Assembly: GCF_900176375.1 (NCBI RefSeq)
Contig: NZ_FWYF01000003.1
Location: forward strand, 186,001-250,000
Direction: 5' to 3'
DNA from: Reichenbachiella faecimaris
GTDB lineage: Bacteria > Bacteroidota > Bacteroidia > Cytophagales > Cyclobacteriaceae
Length of the DNA: 64,000 bases
Under the pieces are notes generated by a model. It did not search any database. It was not told where the DNA came from and saw only the letters and a program-made list of their open reading frames with translations. Shown here one piece after another: positions 6,945-15,944 of this stretch. A program made the position numbers and the translations under genes. How positions within the stretch are numbered: the first letter of the stretch is position 1; the number at the start of each line of letters is the position of its first letter.

Positions 6945-8111
6945 TTAAGAGTTATCAATGAATTGTAGGAATTTGGAATGATTGACATCTCCTGGAGGTC
7001 TTAGAAAAGAGTACAAATCATATTCATCATCATACTTGAATTTGCGTTCTTTTTTAAGTAGTTCAATGTAAGAATCGAATTTTAGTTTAATGTTAGGATC
7101 AGCGAAAATTGCCCATAATGTATTCTGATATCTGGTTAGGTTATTTTTACTAGCAAATTTTTTTACTACACTGTCATATGATTTAAACAATTCAAGCATT
7201 TCCATGACGTAAATCATATCAGAACCGTCGTTAGAAATATCCATAGTAGTGAAAAGTAATAGGGCTGTTTGAAAGTATGGGTAAGGGTCTTCTATAAAAT
7301 TTCTTCTTTTTTCAAACAGTTGTGTTTCTCTAAATTTTCTGACACCTGCATTGGAAATTCGTTTAACCAAAGTTGCAAACTGTTCTTTTTCTTCCATTAC
7401 ACTGTGGAAAATTCCTTCGTATTGCGAAGGATTTAGTTCGTTTTTAGGGCTACTGCTTTTTAGTAATATTTCTGATGTCGGAAATAGATTTTTAAATTCA
7501 AAAAAATCATCAAGAATTTTCATTGGCCTGTAGGTGCTATCTGATTTGCTTAGAGAACTAAAAGATGGAGACCAATACATCCGAATAAAGAGCATTGCAT
7601 TGTATGCAATGGCTTGTGAAGGGGTATATCTATAAAATCTGAGAATGTCAGCGAAGTTCTGGTTTTCAAGCAAAGGAAGGGTGAATTCATCTGTTTCTAT
7701 TTTTACCATATCGGCAATGGCTTCAATCTCTTCTATTCCTTCTGGCGATTCTTCAAGGTCCCGTGGATTTTCTAGTGCATTTAATTTGCCATCCTTTATC
7801 CATGATATGGTGCTTTTTGCTTTATCTTTTTTATAGTAAAGGTAAATGGAGAAGGATTCATTTGATTTATCTATTATGGACTCTTCGATCGCATCTATGT
7901 CTTCAAGAGACTTGTTCAATTCTTCTAATTTGTTTTCGCAGTGCCGAATGTGTGAGGTGTCTGATGGCTTTTGTTTTTTATAGTATTCAAAAAATTCTTT
8001 TTGTAGTTCTAATTCTGCTATCTGAGCTTCTTTTTCTTCCCTTATTTTCTTTGCACGATTTATGCCTCCTTTGAATTTGTATTTAAATTCGAGATGCTCA
8101 TTAAATTTCAT
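6945..8111 (-). CDS. Hypothetical island protein with N-terminal coiled coil
   Basis: I do not recognise this 388-residue protein. Residues about 15-85 are strongly charged and predicted coiled coil (E/K/Q-rich heptads). The rest is a soluble alpha-helical region with no catalytic motif that I can name and no signal peptide or membrane segment. It sits 27 bases after the integrase stop on the same strand, so the two are probably cotranscribed, and it precedes the excisionase-like gene. Similar positions in Bacteroidota islands are often held by cargo or regulatory genes of unknown function. Its codons are AT-rich like the rest of the island. Confidence 0.7.
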   Translation of the reverse strand: MKFNEHLEFKYKFKGGINRAKKIREEKEAQIAELELQKEFFEYYKKQKPSDTSHIRHCENKLEELNKSLEDIDAIEESIIDKSNESFSIYLYYKKDKAKSTISWIKDGKLNALENPRDLEESPEGIEEIEAIADMVKIETDEFTLPLLENQNFADILRFYRYTPSQAIAYNAMLFIRMYWSPSFSSLSKSDSTYRPMKILDDFFEFKNLFPTSEILLKSSSPKNELNPSQYEGIFHSVMEEKEQFATLVKRISNAGVRKFRETQLFEKRRNFIEDPYPYFQTALLLFTTMDISNDGSDMIYVMEMLELFKSYDSVVKKFASKNNLTRYQNTLWAIFADPNIKLKFDSYIELLKKERKFKYDDEYDLYSFLRPPGDVNHSKFLQFIDNS

Positions 8112-8138
8112 AAATAGTGTATGTTTTTAGTAACTAAT

Positions 8139-9299
8139 CTACCAAATTCTATCGAGTTCACGGTTAACTGAAATATTAAGGAGTTGTGCATATTCTTGTG
8201 TTTGTTGAATCTTCGTATGACCCATCAACCCTTGAACTACTTCTATGCAGATCCCATGATTTAGAAGATTTGTTCCAAATGAATGTCGACTTGAGTGAAA
8301 AGCCAATCGTTTATCTATTTTGGCAAGTTTGGCAATTAGTTTTAATAATCTATTTTGATGCTCATTTGAGAAGCATTTGAAGCACTTTTCAGAATGCTTA
8401 TGCAATTCACTATGCTTTTGAATTAACTCTTTTGGTCTGCCATTAAAAAGCTTATGGAGTGGTAGTAATAACAAGTTGGATGTTTTTCTCATTCTGATAT
8501 CTAGATTCCAACTCCCATCTTCCAGTTTAATAATATCACTTTTCTTTAATGAACTTATATCTCCATATCGTAAACCAGTATAGGCTCCAAACAAATAGAT
8601 ATCTCTTGCATTTTTAAATTCCCAATCTGTAAATTCTAACTCTTCAATTCGGTTTAGTTCTTCGGAAGTGAGATGTATCTTTTTTGACGGAACAGATTTG
8701 ACTTTATATTTCAAGAAGGGATTTTTACCTAATTCCATATAGTCCTTTGCTACAGCTAGGTTTACAAATTTCTTGAAGTTTTTGAATTCCTTGGCGATAC
8801 TGTTTTGGTGCAGTTTCTTGTCGACTAAAAACTTTTCAAATCGACAACAGAAGTCATAATCAAGTTGACTAAAAACTGTATTGGGACTGAACTCATTTAG
8901 TTTATTGTAGAAGACCTTTTGTTGTCTTATTGTACCGCTACTTAAGGTACTATTCTTCAATTCATAATCAACAAATTCATTAAAGGTTATGGTGACTTTA
9001 CCATTCAGATGGAATTGTTCAATCATGGTTAGTGAACATTCTTTTCCTTGTGATGCTAGAGAGATTTCATAATCCTCGAGCCGAGTGATTTTGGATTCTA
9101 GAACCCTATTTAGTTTGATATATTGAGCATGATTGGGAGTGACCTTCATCTTCTCCTTGTCCCATTGCTTGGGTTCAATCCGAATTTCGGTACTTAAGTA
9201 TTTATACCTTTTTCTATCGTAGGCTCGAATTTGAATTAGAGCTTTACCATCTTTTCCTATAATACCTTTTCGATTGTGTATTAAACCGTATTGTAGCAT
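8139..9299 (-). CDS. Tyrosine site-specific integrase
   Basis: This 386-residue protein has the three-part layout of Bacteroidota integrases: an arm-DNA-binding domain (residues 1-90, with Q-I-R-A-Y and P-K-Q-W-D), a SAM-like core-binding domain (about 103-195) and a catalytic domain. The catalytic residues are all present: R244 in T-G-L-R-Y-G-D, K272, H335-S-S-R338, H361 in L-M-G-H-T and nucleophile Y370. The gene lies just downstream of the tRNA-Arg 3' end, the usual arrangement for an element integrated at a tRNA. Three GGTACAACA repeats lie between gene and tRNA and may be its arm-type sites. Confidence 0.93.
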   Translation of the reverse strand: MLQYGLIHNRKGIIGKDGKALIQIRAYDRKRYKYLSTEIRIEPKQWDKEKMKVTPNHAQYIKLNRVLESKITRLEDYEISLASQGKECSLTMIEQFHLNGKVTITFNEFVDYELKNSTLSSGTIRQQKVFYNKLNEFSPNTVFSQLDYDFCCRFEKFLVDKKLHQNSIAKEFKNFKKFVNLAVAKDYMELGKNPFLKYKVKSVPSKKIHLTSEELNRIEELEFTDWEFKNARDIYLFGAYTGLRYGDISSLKKSDIIKLEDGSWNLDIRMRKTSNLLLLPLHKLFNGRPKELIQKHSELHKHSEKCFKCFSNEHQNRLLKLIAKLAKIDKRLAFHSSRHSFGTNLLNHGICIEVVQGLMGHTKIQQTQEYAQLLNISVNRELDRIW

Positions 9300-9370
9300 G
9301 ATCCTAATATTTAAGTTCGAGTCAATATTTGCTATTCGACTTCACAACTACAATATTATTGCGGTAAAAC

Positions 9371-9403
9371 GGGTACAACACAGGGTACAACATTGGTACA
9401 ACA
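9371..9403. repeat. Three direct repeats of GGTACAACA next to the integrase
   Basis: Copies begin at 9371 (GGGTACAACA), 9383 (GGGTACAACA) and 9394 (TGGTACAACA), spaced 12 and 11 bases apart, so they lie on about the same face of the helix. They are 70 bases upstream of the integrase start and about 125 bases from the tRNA 3' end. That placement suits arm-type integrase or excisionase binding sites in attL, or operators for the integrase promoter. A related GGTACAAC occurs once at 1320. Confidence 0.55.
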
Positions 9404-9490
9404 TATTTGCTGCTATATGCTTTAATGTGCGTAGAGCTGCATTATCTTAAAACGTCAGAATCGATGATTTTATAGCACTAGATAATAAAA

Positions 9491-9517
9491 AAGGCCGATT
9501 TCGGGTGAAATCGACCT
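9491..9517 (-). terminator. Rho-independent terminator of tRNA-Arg
   Basis: On the minus strand the stem AAGGTCGATTTC pairs with GAAATCGGCCTT around an ACCC loop, with one G-T pair, followed by a run of T (complement of 9487-9492). It begins 9 bases after the tRNA 3' end. The attachment site probably lies at or next to the tRNA end, so this hairpin may come from either the element or the original chromosome. Confidence 0.8.
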
Positions 9518-9525
9518 TCGTTTTG

Positions 9526-9599
9526 TGACCTTGTCAGGATTCAAACCTGAAACCTCCTGAGCCGTAATCAGGTGCTCTATTCAGTTGAGCTACAAGGCC
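9526..9599 (-). tRNA. tRNA-Arg (anticodon ACG)
   Basis: The 74-base cloverleaf reads G1 at 9599 to discriminator A73 at 9526. The acceptor stem GGCCTTG pairs with CAAGGTC (one G-T pair). The D arm has AGCTCAACTGAATAGAGC. The anticodon stem CCTGA/TCAGG encloses the loop TTACGGC with anticodon ACG. The T arm has GGTTTGAATCC. CCA is not encoded. The A34 of ACG is normally deaminated to inosine by TadA to read CGU, CGC and CGA. A -7-type box, TATATTTG, lies upstream on the minus strand (9611-9618). The island begins at the 3' end of this gene. Confidence 0.95.
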
Positions 9600-9610
9600 A
9601 AATATTTCTG

Positions 9611-9618
9611 CAAATATA
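9611..9618 (-). promoter_or_regulatory. -7 box of the tRNA-Arg promoter
   Basis: On the minus strand the sequence TATATTTG fits the Bacteroidota -7 consensus TAnnTTTG and ends 12 bases before the first base of the tRNA. The -33 element is weak (GTTG about 21 bases upstream). Confidence 0.55.
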
Positions 9619-9638
9619 GTTGAGTCTATTATTTTGTC

Positions 9639-9827
9639 TCAACCATTTAAAAGTATTTTCAGTAAAAAAAAGATGACCGCTAACGTCCCATAATATTTGA
9701 TCACTAACCAGCGATTCTGTATCTCGTGCCACCAGAGTACCACCCATGGTTTGTAAAACAAACCTATGGAAAGAAGCACTAATGAACTATAACATAAAAA
9801 GGAAGTGATATGTTTGATCGCTTCCAA
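9639..9827 (-). CDS. Small membrane protein downstream of infB
   Basis: The 62-residue frame starts 10 bases after the infB stop on the same strand. It has two hydrophobic segments (residues about 8-30 and 44-60) separated by a short W-rich polar turn (W-W-H-E-I-Q-N-R-W). Its closeness to infB suggests translation from the rimP-nusA-infB message. No function is known to me. Confidence 0.6.
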   Translation of the reverse strand: MEAIKHITSFLCYSSLVLLSIGLFYKPWVVLWWHEIQNRWLVIKYYGTLAVIFFLLKILLNG

Positions 9828-9836
9828 GACCCTGTC

Positions 9837-12668
9837 TTATAGCGAGCGTTTGATCTCTCTTTGTTCGAACCCTTCGATCACATCACCTACTTTGATGTCG
9901 TTGAAGCCTTTGATAGAGATACCACATTCATAGCTATGTTTCACTTCAGCTACGTCGTCTTTAAATCGTTTCAATTGTCCAACCTCACCCTCGTAAGTTA
10001 CAATACCATCTCTGATCAGTCTAATGTTGTTAGATCGCTTCACATAACCATCAGTCACATAACAACCTGCTACAGTACCTACTTTCGTGATTTTGAAAAC
10101 TTCTCTTACTTCAATATTACCTGTGATCACTTCTTCAACAGTAGGAGCCAATAGACCTTCCATGGCATCTTTCACATCATTGATGGCGTCGTAAATGATA
10201 GAGTATAGTCTGATTTCAACTTCTTCTGTTTCGGCAATTTTCTTAGCCCCTCCAGATGGACGAACCTGGAAACCAATGATAATCGCATCTGAAGCAGATG
10301 CCAATAGTACATCAGATTCTGAAATCTGACCCACACCTTTGTGGATGATATTCACTTGCACTTCCTTGGTAGAAAGTTTCAACAGTGAATCAGACAATGC
10401 CTCTACAGAACCATCCACGTCACCTTTTACAATTACGTTCAATTCTTTAAATGAACCAATAGCCAAACGACGACCGATTTCATCAAGTGTAATGTGTTTC
10501 TTGGTTCTAATATTTTGCTCACGCTGAATTTGCTCACGCTTCGTAGCAATCTCTCTAGCTTCCCGATCAGACTCCATCACGTTGAACTTGTCACCAGCTT
10601 GTGCCGCACCATCCAATCCCAGCATTTGCAATGGAGTAGATGGTCCAACTTTTTTAAGTTTGGCTCCCTTATGATCGAACATGGCTTTGACCTTACCAAA
10701 GTAAGAGCCTGCAAGTACAACGTCACCAACCTCTAAAGTACCTGACTGCACCATCATAGTGGTCACATATCCTCGTCCTTTGTCCAGTGTAGCTTCTATG
10801 ATCGAGCCAACCGCTTTTTTGTTGGGGTTAGCTTTTAATTCTAATACTTCCGCTTCTAGCAATACTTTTTCAAGAAGATCCTCAACTCCCTGTCCGGTTT
10901 TTGCAGAAATTTCTTGACACTGATACTTACCACCCCAATCTTCTACAAGAATATTATTAGCTGACAATGCTTCCTTGATTTTATCAGGATTAGCATTGGG
11001 CTTATCTATCTTGTTAATGGCAATAATGATGGGTACACCTGCTACTTGTGCGTGATTGATGGCCTCTTTCGTCTGTGGCATCACGTCATCATCTGCTGCG
11101 ACCACGATAATTACAATATCAGTAATCTTAGCACCCCTTGCTCTCATTGCCGTAAAGGCTTCGTGACCTGGTGTATCTAAGAAAGCGATTTTCTTTCCCG
11201 ATTCAGTCGTTACATCATAAGCACCTATGTGCTGTGTGATTCCCCCTGCTTCATCATCTGTTACCTTAGAGTCTCTGATATAATCAAGCAATGAAGTTTT
11301 ACCATGATCGACATGACCCATGATGGTTACGATCGGCGCGCGATCTTCTAAGGTTTCCTCTGCATCTACTTCTTCTACTACATCCACTTCTTCGTCTTGG
11401 GTAGTAAAATCAACGCTATATCCGAACTCATCAGCAATAATCGTTATAGATTCGGCATCCAAACGTTGGTTGATGGAAACAAACATGCCCAAAGACATGC
11501 AGGTAGAGATGATATCGTTGACGGATACATCCATCAAACTGGCCAGGTCATTTGCGGATACGAATTCAGTCACTTTTAGTGTCTTAGATTCTTCCTGCTC
11601 CTGCATTAGCCTTTCTTCCTCGGCATCCGCTACTGCTGATCGTTTCTCTTTTCTATATTTTGATCTACTTACGTTAGAGCTGGTTTTTCCACCACTCAGT
11701 TTTGCAAGTGTTGCCTTGATTTTATCTTGAATTTCCTTGTCGGTCAATTCTTCCTTGACGACTTTCTTCTTGCCTTTCTCGAATCGTCCGCCTCCTCGTC
11801 TATCTGCCGTGCCCCTTTGGCCTCCTCCTGAATCCTTCTTAGAAGTACTGATTCGTTTTCTAGGACGTTTTTTGTCTCCAGAGGTGTCTGAGGATGCTAC
11901 TGGCTTTCCTTTATCTCCTTTGCTAGGTGTTTTTGGCAATTCGATTTTACCCAAAACTTTAAGCCCTCTCAAGGAGTCCGCTTTTGCTTCAATTGTTTTG
12001 TTTTCTGGAGCATCTGCTGGCTTTTCTTCCACTTTTGGTGCTTCAGTTTTTGAAGATTTTTCTTCTGCTTTAGGCGCCTCTTCTTTCTGTGGTTCTGCTT
12101 GAGGCGCTTCCTCTTTTTTAGGCTCTACTTTCGTAGCCTCTGGCTCGGGAGTCTTTTCTTCTACCTTAGGTGCTTCTTCTTTTTTAGGTTCTGCTTTGGG
12201 TGCTTCCTCTTTCTTGGGTTCCTCTTTTTTCTTGTTGTCTCCAAGATCGATTTTACCAACTACTTTGATGCCTTGAAGTTTAGGACTTCCCACAGATGAC
12301 TCGTCTGCTTTTTCAGTTTCTTCAGGCTTTTCTTCTGCTACAGGAGCGTCTGTTGCAGTGTTGTCCGTAATTAGAATTTCTTCCTCTTTGACTGGTTCTT
12401 CTGGTGCTGGAGTGGCTTCCGCAGTGATTACCACATTGTCTCCAGATTTGGAGCCAATAGAGAGGCTACTTGCCTCTTCTTTTTCATGTGCGGAATCGGC
12501 ATATTCTTTTGCAAGAATTGCATACTGATCCGGGGTAAGCTTGGTGTTGGGGCTCCGCTCTATTTCATGCCCCTTTTCAGACAAGAATTCCACGACGGTG
12601 TCTATCCCGACGTTTAGTTTTCTTGCTGCCTGATTGAGTCTTATCATTTTACCTTCAGCCATAGTCAA
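9837..12668 (-). CDS. infB: Translation initiation factor IF-2
   Basis: IF-2 is the GTPase that brings initiator tRNA to the 30S subunit and promotes subunit joining. The 943-residue protein has an N-terminal IF2_N domain (residues about 1-55), then a long low-complexity stretch (about 70-345) of K-K-E-E-A-P-K repeats and basic R/G-rich sequence. A second IF2_N domain follows. The G domain is near residue 450: [14 protein letters not shown] and N-K-I-D. The C-terminal beta-barrel domains are complete. The length suits Bacteroidota IF-2, which have long N-terminal extensions. It is last in the rimP-nusA-infB operon, 38 bases after nusA. Confidence 0.98.
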   Translation of the reverse strand: MTMAEGKMIRLNQAARKLNVGIDTVVEFLSEKGHEIERSPNTKLTPDQYAILAKEYADSAHEKEEASSLSIGSKSGDNVVITAEATPAPEEPVKEEEILITDNTATDAPVAEEKPEETEKADESSVGSPKLQGIKVVGKIDLGDNKKKEEPKKEEAPKAEPKKEEAPKVEEKTPEPEATKVEPKKEEAPQAEPQKEEAPKAEEKSSKTEAPKVEEKPADAPENKTIEAKADSLRGLKVLGKIELPKTPSKGDKGKPVASSDTSGDKKRPRKRISTSKKDSGGGQRGTADRRGGGRFEKGKKKVVKEELTDKEIQDKIKATLAKLSGGKTSSNVSRSKYRKEKRSAVADAEEERLMQEQEESKTLKVTEFVSANDLASLMDVSVNDIISTCMSLGMFVSINQRLDAESITIIADEFGYSVDFTTQDEEVDVVEEVDAEETLEDRAPIVTIMGHVDHGKTSLLDYIRDSKVTDDEAGGITQHIGAYDVTTESGKKIAFLDTPGHEAFTAMRARGAKITDIVIIVVAADDDVMPQTKEAINHAQVAGVPIIIAINKIDKPNANPDKIKEALSANNILVEDWGGKYQCQEISAKTGQGVEDLLEKVLLEAEVLELKANPNKKAVGSIIEATLDKGRGYVTTMMVQSGTLEVGDVVLAGSYFGKVKAMFDHKGAKLKKVGPSTPLQMLGLDGAAQAGDKFNVMESDREAREIATKREQIQREQNIRTKKHITLDEIGRRLAIGSFKELNVIVKGDVDGSVEALSDSLLKLSTKEVQVNIIHKGVGQISESDVLLASASDAIIIGFQVRPSGGAKKIAETEEVEIRLYSIIYDAINDVKDAMEGLLAPTVEEVITGNIEVREVFKITKVGTVAGCYVTDGYVKRSNNIRLIRDGIVTYEGEVGQLKRFKDDVAEVKHSYECGISIKGFNDIKVGDVIEGFEQREIKRSL

Positions 12669-12706
12669 TTAAAAAGTATTCTTCTTCTGATTATTAAATA
12701 ATCAGC

Positions 12707-13951
12707 TTATTGTTCAAATTCTTGTTTTAAGACACCCAATACATTATTGATGGTCTCTTCTTCCAAATCAGTTCTTCTGAGTAGCTCTTCCATTGAAAGC
12801 GATATTACACTTTTAGCAGTATCCAAACCGATTTTTCTCAATTCGTCAATTACCCAATCTTCGATTTCGTCGGTAAATTCCGCCAAGGCTACATCTTCCT
12901 CTTCTAATCCATCTAGCTCTCTGAAGACATCAATCTCCATGTCCACCAGTCTGCTTGCCAATTTGATGTTTTGTCCACCTTTACCTATCGCCAATGAAAC
13001 TTGGTCTGGCTTCAAGTAAACAGAAACTCTTTTGTTTTCTTCTTCTATTTTGATACTTGTGATTTTAGCCGGGCTCAGCGCTCTGGTAATATACAAGTCC
13101 ATATTGTCTGTGAAGTTAATCACATCAATGTTTTCGTTTTGTAATTCACGGACAATACTGTGAATCCTAGATCCTTTCATACCCACACAGGCACCTACAG
13201 GGTCAATTCTGTCATCGTAAGACTCTACGGCTACTTTAGCTCTTTCTCCTGGCTCACGTACCACTTTTTTGATGGTAATCAAACCATCGTAAACTTCTGG
13301 CACTTCACTTTCAAAAAGTCTTTCAAGGAAAGTCGGAGAGATTCTTGATAAGATAATTCTTGGATTGCCATTGACGATCTCCACACGATCTACAATGGCT
13401 CTTACAGAGTCACCTTTTCTGTATCTGTCCTTGCTGATTTGTTCAGATTTAGGAATAGTTAATTCGTTTCCTTCACCATCAATCAACAATACTTCTCTAC
13501 TCAAAGTCTGATAAACTTCGCCATTGATGATTTCACCTACGAGATCTTTATACTTTTGGAATAGAATATCTTTTTCTAAATCCTTGATTTTTTGAATGAG
13601 GGTCTGACGTGCAGTCATAACCATTCTTCTGCCAAAATCAATCAGTTTTACTTCTTCAGCTACTTCTTCACCGATTTCGAAATCAGGTTCTATCTTTCTA
13701 GCATCAGTCAAACTGATTTTATCATGATCCCAGATGTCTTCTGAATTGTCATCAACAATTTCTCTAAACCTCCAGATTTCAAGGTCACCTTTGTCAGCAT
13801 TGATAATGATGTCAAAGTTGTCATCATACTCAAATTTCTTCCGAATCATGGTTTTGAATACATCTTCGAGTATTCTAATCATGGTAGGACGGTCTACATT
13901 TTTGCTTTTAGCAAAATCCGAAAACGACTCAATTAATACAGAACTATCCAT
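12707..13951 (-). CDS. nusA: Transcription termination/antitermination factor NusA
   Basis: NusA binds RNA polymerase and modulates pausing, termination and antitermination. The 414-residue protein shows the N-terminal polymerase-binding domain (about 1-125), an S1 domain (about 130-200) and two KH domains with V-G-M-K-G-S-R-I and G-K-G-G-Q-N. A short acidic C-terminal region (about 350-414) replaces the longer repeats of proteobacterial NusA. It starts 5 bases after rimP stops. The order rimP-nusA-infB is the standard operon; this family often regulates its own operon, but no leader signal is visible here. Confidence 0.97.
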   Translation of the reverse strand: MDSSVLIESFSDFAKSKNVDRPTMIRILEDVFKTMIRKKFEYDDNFDIIINADKGDLEIWRFREIVDDNSEDIWDHDKISLTDARKIEPDFEIGEEVAEEVKLIDFGRRMVMTARQTLIQKIKDLEKDILFQKYKDLVGEIINGEVYQTLSREVLLIDGEGNELTIPKSEQISKDRYRKGDSVRAIVDRVEIVNGNPRIILSRISPTFLERLFESEVPEVYDGLITIKKVVREPGERAKVAVESYDDRIDPVGACVGMKGSRIHSIVRELQNENIDVINFTDNMDLYITRALSPAKITSIKIEEENKRVSVYLKPDQVSLAIGKGGQNIKLASRLVDMEIDVFRELDGLEEEDVALAEFTDEIEDWVIDELRKIGLDTAKSVISLSMEELLRRTDLEEETINNVLGVLKQEFEQ

Positions 13952-13955
13952 TTTA

Positions 13956-14429
13956 TTATTTGAATGAAACTAGAACAATAGTTTTATTTATATCTGCAAA
14001 ATTAATGACTTTGGTTTCAGTGGTTTTCTTCTTTTTGTCAATCAGCACTTCCAGTTCGATTGAAGCATCTTCCACTCTTTTTATCTGACCTTCCACAATG
14101 GATTTGTCATTCAAAGTCACCTTCACATTTTTTCCAATGTTTTTGACATATTGCCTATTCAGTTTGAGTGGATGATCCAACCCTGCCGAAGAGACTTCCA
14201 ATGTCAAAGGCTCATTAAGCTCAATTTCCTCATCAATAAAATGAGAAACTGCTCGACTTACCTCACTGCACTTTTCTATAGTTATTCCTTGATCGCCATC
14301 GAGCAATACGATCAGCTTGCCACTACGGTCATTGCCTTTCTTGATGATATCTACCAAAAACAGGTCTTCCTGCTCTGACAAGATGCTTTCCACCAATGTT
14401 TGTATTTGATCTACGATGCTTTCAGTCAC
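13956..14429 (-). CDS. rimP: Ribosome maturation factor RimP
   Basis: RimP helps assemble the 30S subunit. The 157-residue protein has the alpha/beta N-terminal domain with the family signature E-L-N-E-P-L-T-L-E-V-S-S-A-G-L-D-H-P-L (about residues 72-90) and a C-terminal SH3-like domain. It is the first gene of the rimP-nusA-infB operon. A terminator-like hairpin facing this gene lies just upstream (14447-14466) and closes the preceding transcription unit. Confidence 0.95.
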   Translation of the reverse strand: MTESIVDQIQTLVESILSEQEDLFLVDIIKKGNDRSGKLIVLLDGDQGITIEKCSEVSRAVSHFIDEEIELNEPLTLEVSSAGLDHPLKLNRQYVKNIGKNVKVTLNDKSIVEGQIKRVEDASIELEVLIDKKKKTTETKVINFADINKTIVLVSFK

Positions 14430-14446
14430 AATTACTACTATAAAAA

Positions 14447-14466
14447 GAGGGGACTGAAGCCCCCTC
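14447..14466 (-). terminator. Terminator upstream of rimP
   Basis: On the minus strand GAGGGG and its partner CCCCTC close a stem around GCTTCAGT, followed by five T (complement of 14442-14446). It would stop transcription from the oad operon and hicA remnant before the rimP promoter. Confidence 0.75.
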
Positions 14467-14584
14467 GTTCATGAAATCTATATTTCGAATGCAAATGTAG
14501 AGGAATAATCCGTCAAAACAAATATTTGGATTAATAATGGGTGATAGTGAAAGGAGCTGTTACAGTAGTTTTAGATGTGCCAAA

Positions 14585-14740
14585 CTAAATTCCAGCTTGT
14601 TTTAATATAGAATGATAGGTACCCTTGGGTAAGTCTTTTTTAGGATGGGGTACAACCGCTCTTTTGCCTCTAGTATGTTTATAAATGTGGTGACATCCTT
14701 TAACTCTATCAAGCGTAAAGCCAGCTTTCAATAACTGAAA
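14585..14740 (-). pseudogene. hicA: Truncated hicA toxin remnant
   Basis: The frame reads L-L-K-A-G-F-T-L, then K-G-C-H-H-I-Y-K-H, V-P-H-P-K-K-D-L-P-K-G-T and S-I-L-K-Q-A-G-I before TAG at 14585. This is the double-stranded-RNA-binding-like HicA fold with its catalytic histidine. It has no start codon: the frame closes at a TGA inside the end of oadB, so the first strand of the toxin is gone. No HicB antitoxin is adjacent. HicA is an mRNA-cleaving toxin of type II toxin-antitoxin pairs, so loss of both the N-terminus and the partner fits decay of an old module. Confidence 0.7.
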
Positions 14741-14741
14741 T

Positions 14742-15932
14742 TTATCCCAAAAATGAAATCAAAACACCTGCTGCCACAGCTGAACCAATGACCCCAGAGA
14801 TGTTGCTAGCCATGGCGTATTGAAGCAAGTGATTAGATGGGTCGTGTTTGAGTGCAATCTCGTTGGCCACTCGTGAGGCCATGGGTACGGCTGAAAGTCC
14901 CGTAGCTCCAATGAGCGGGTTGATCTTCTTTTGAGCAAACAAGTTATAAACCTTCACAGCAAATATCCCCCCAGCAATAGATATGGTAAAGGCGATGAAT
15001 CCCCCTACGACTATCATGATGGTTTCTATGTTCAAAAAAGCTTTGGCCGTCATAGTTGCTCCTACAGTTAATCCTAAGAATATAGTTGCTGCATTCATGA
15101 TTGAGTTTGAGGCTGCATCAAGCAAACGTGAGGTATTACTACCTATTTCTTTTACCAGATTGCCAAATAGCAGCATACCGACTAGTGGCACAGAAGAGGG
15201 AACCATAATTGCTACAATAGTTCCAAGAGCTATAGGGAATAAGATTTTAACAGCTTGTAGGTTTTTAATTTCTGAGCCAGAGGGATAAAGTTTATCCTGC
15301 TTTTTCATGTTGATGGCCAGTTCCTTTTTATTCATAGTAAACCTGACGACAAACGGAATAATCACGGGGACGAGTGCCATATAGGAATAGGCCGCTATGG
15401 CTATTGGACCTAAAAGATGTGGAGCCAATTTGATGGTCGTGTAAATGGCTGTTGGGCCGTCAGCACCCCCTATGATTCCTAAAGAGGCTGCTTCTTTAGG
15501 AGTGAATCCCATGAGTATAGCAGCTATGAGTACGGAAAAAATGCCTATTTGAGCGGCAGCTCCAAAAAATGCCAATCGAAGATTTCTGAGCATAGGTCCA
15601 AAATCTGTCAAGGCACCTACGCCCATAAAGATAATAGGGGGAAGGAAGCCAGTTTTTATTAAGGCGTAATAAAGGAAGTTCATGATGCCATGATGCTTGG
15701 CTATCTCTAGTAAGTTGAAGCTTTCGTCAATCTTGACCACTCCCATTTCTCCTCCAGGAAAATTCGCCAACAAAACACCAAAAGCAATGGGTACCAATAG
15801 TAAGGGTTCGTACTGTTTCTTGATGCCAAGATACAATAGCCCAAAAGCCACGAGAATCATCAGAATACTTTCTGGGTGAGCAGCCAGATCGCCAATGGCG
15901 GTCATTTCATATACTTTTCGAAGTAGTTCCAT
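14742..15932 (-). CDS. oadB: Sodium-translocating decarboxylase beta subunit
   Basis: OadB/GcdB is the integral membrane subunit that removes CO2 from carboxybiotin and uses the energy to export Na+. The 396-residue protein has about nine to eleven membrane segments and the central signature I-I-G-G-A-D-G-P-T-A-I-Y, whose aspartate takes part in Na+ and proton movement. The N-terminal G-M-G-V-V region and G-V-G-A-L-T-D-F are also typical. It follows oadA by 12 bases in the order oadG-oadA-oadB. The length is close to family norm. The substrate (oxaloacetate or methylmalonyl-CoA) is set by the alpha subunit. Confidence 0.95.
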   Translation of the reverse strand: MELLRKVYEMTAIGDLAAHPESILMILVAFGLLYLGIKKQYEPLLLVPIAFGVLLANFPGGEMGVVKIDESFNLLEIAKHHGIMNFLYYALIKTGFLPPIIFMGVGALTDFGPMLRNLRLAFFGAAAQIGIFSVLIAAILMGFTPKEAASLGIIGGADGPTAIYTTIKLAPHLLGPIAIAAYSYMALVPVIIPFVVRFTMNKKELAINMKKQDKLYPSGSEIKNLQAVKILFPIALGTIVAIMVPSSVPLVGMLLFGNLVKEIGSNTSRLLDAASNSIMNAATIFLGLTVGATMTAKAFLNIETIMIVVGGFIAFTISIAGGIFAVKVYNLFAQKKINPLIGATGLSAVPMASRVANEIALKHDPSNHLLQYAMASNISGVIGSAVAAGVLISFLG

Positions 15933-15944
15933 TGAATAATTGGA

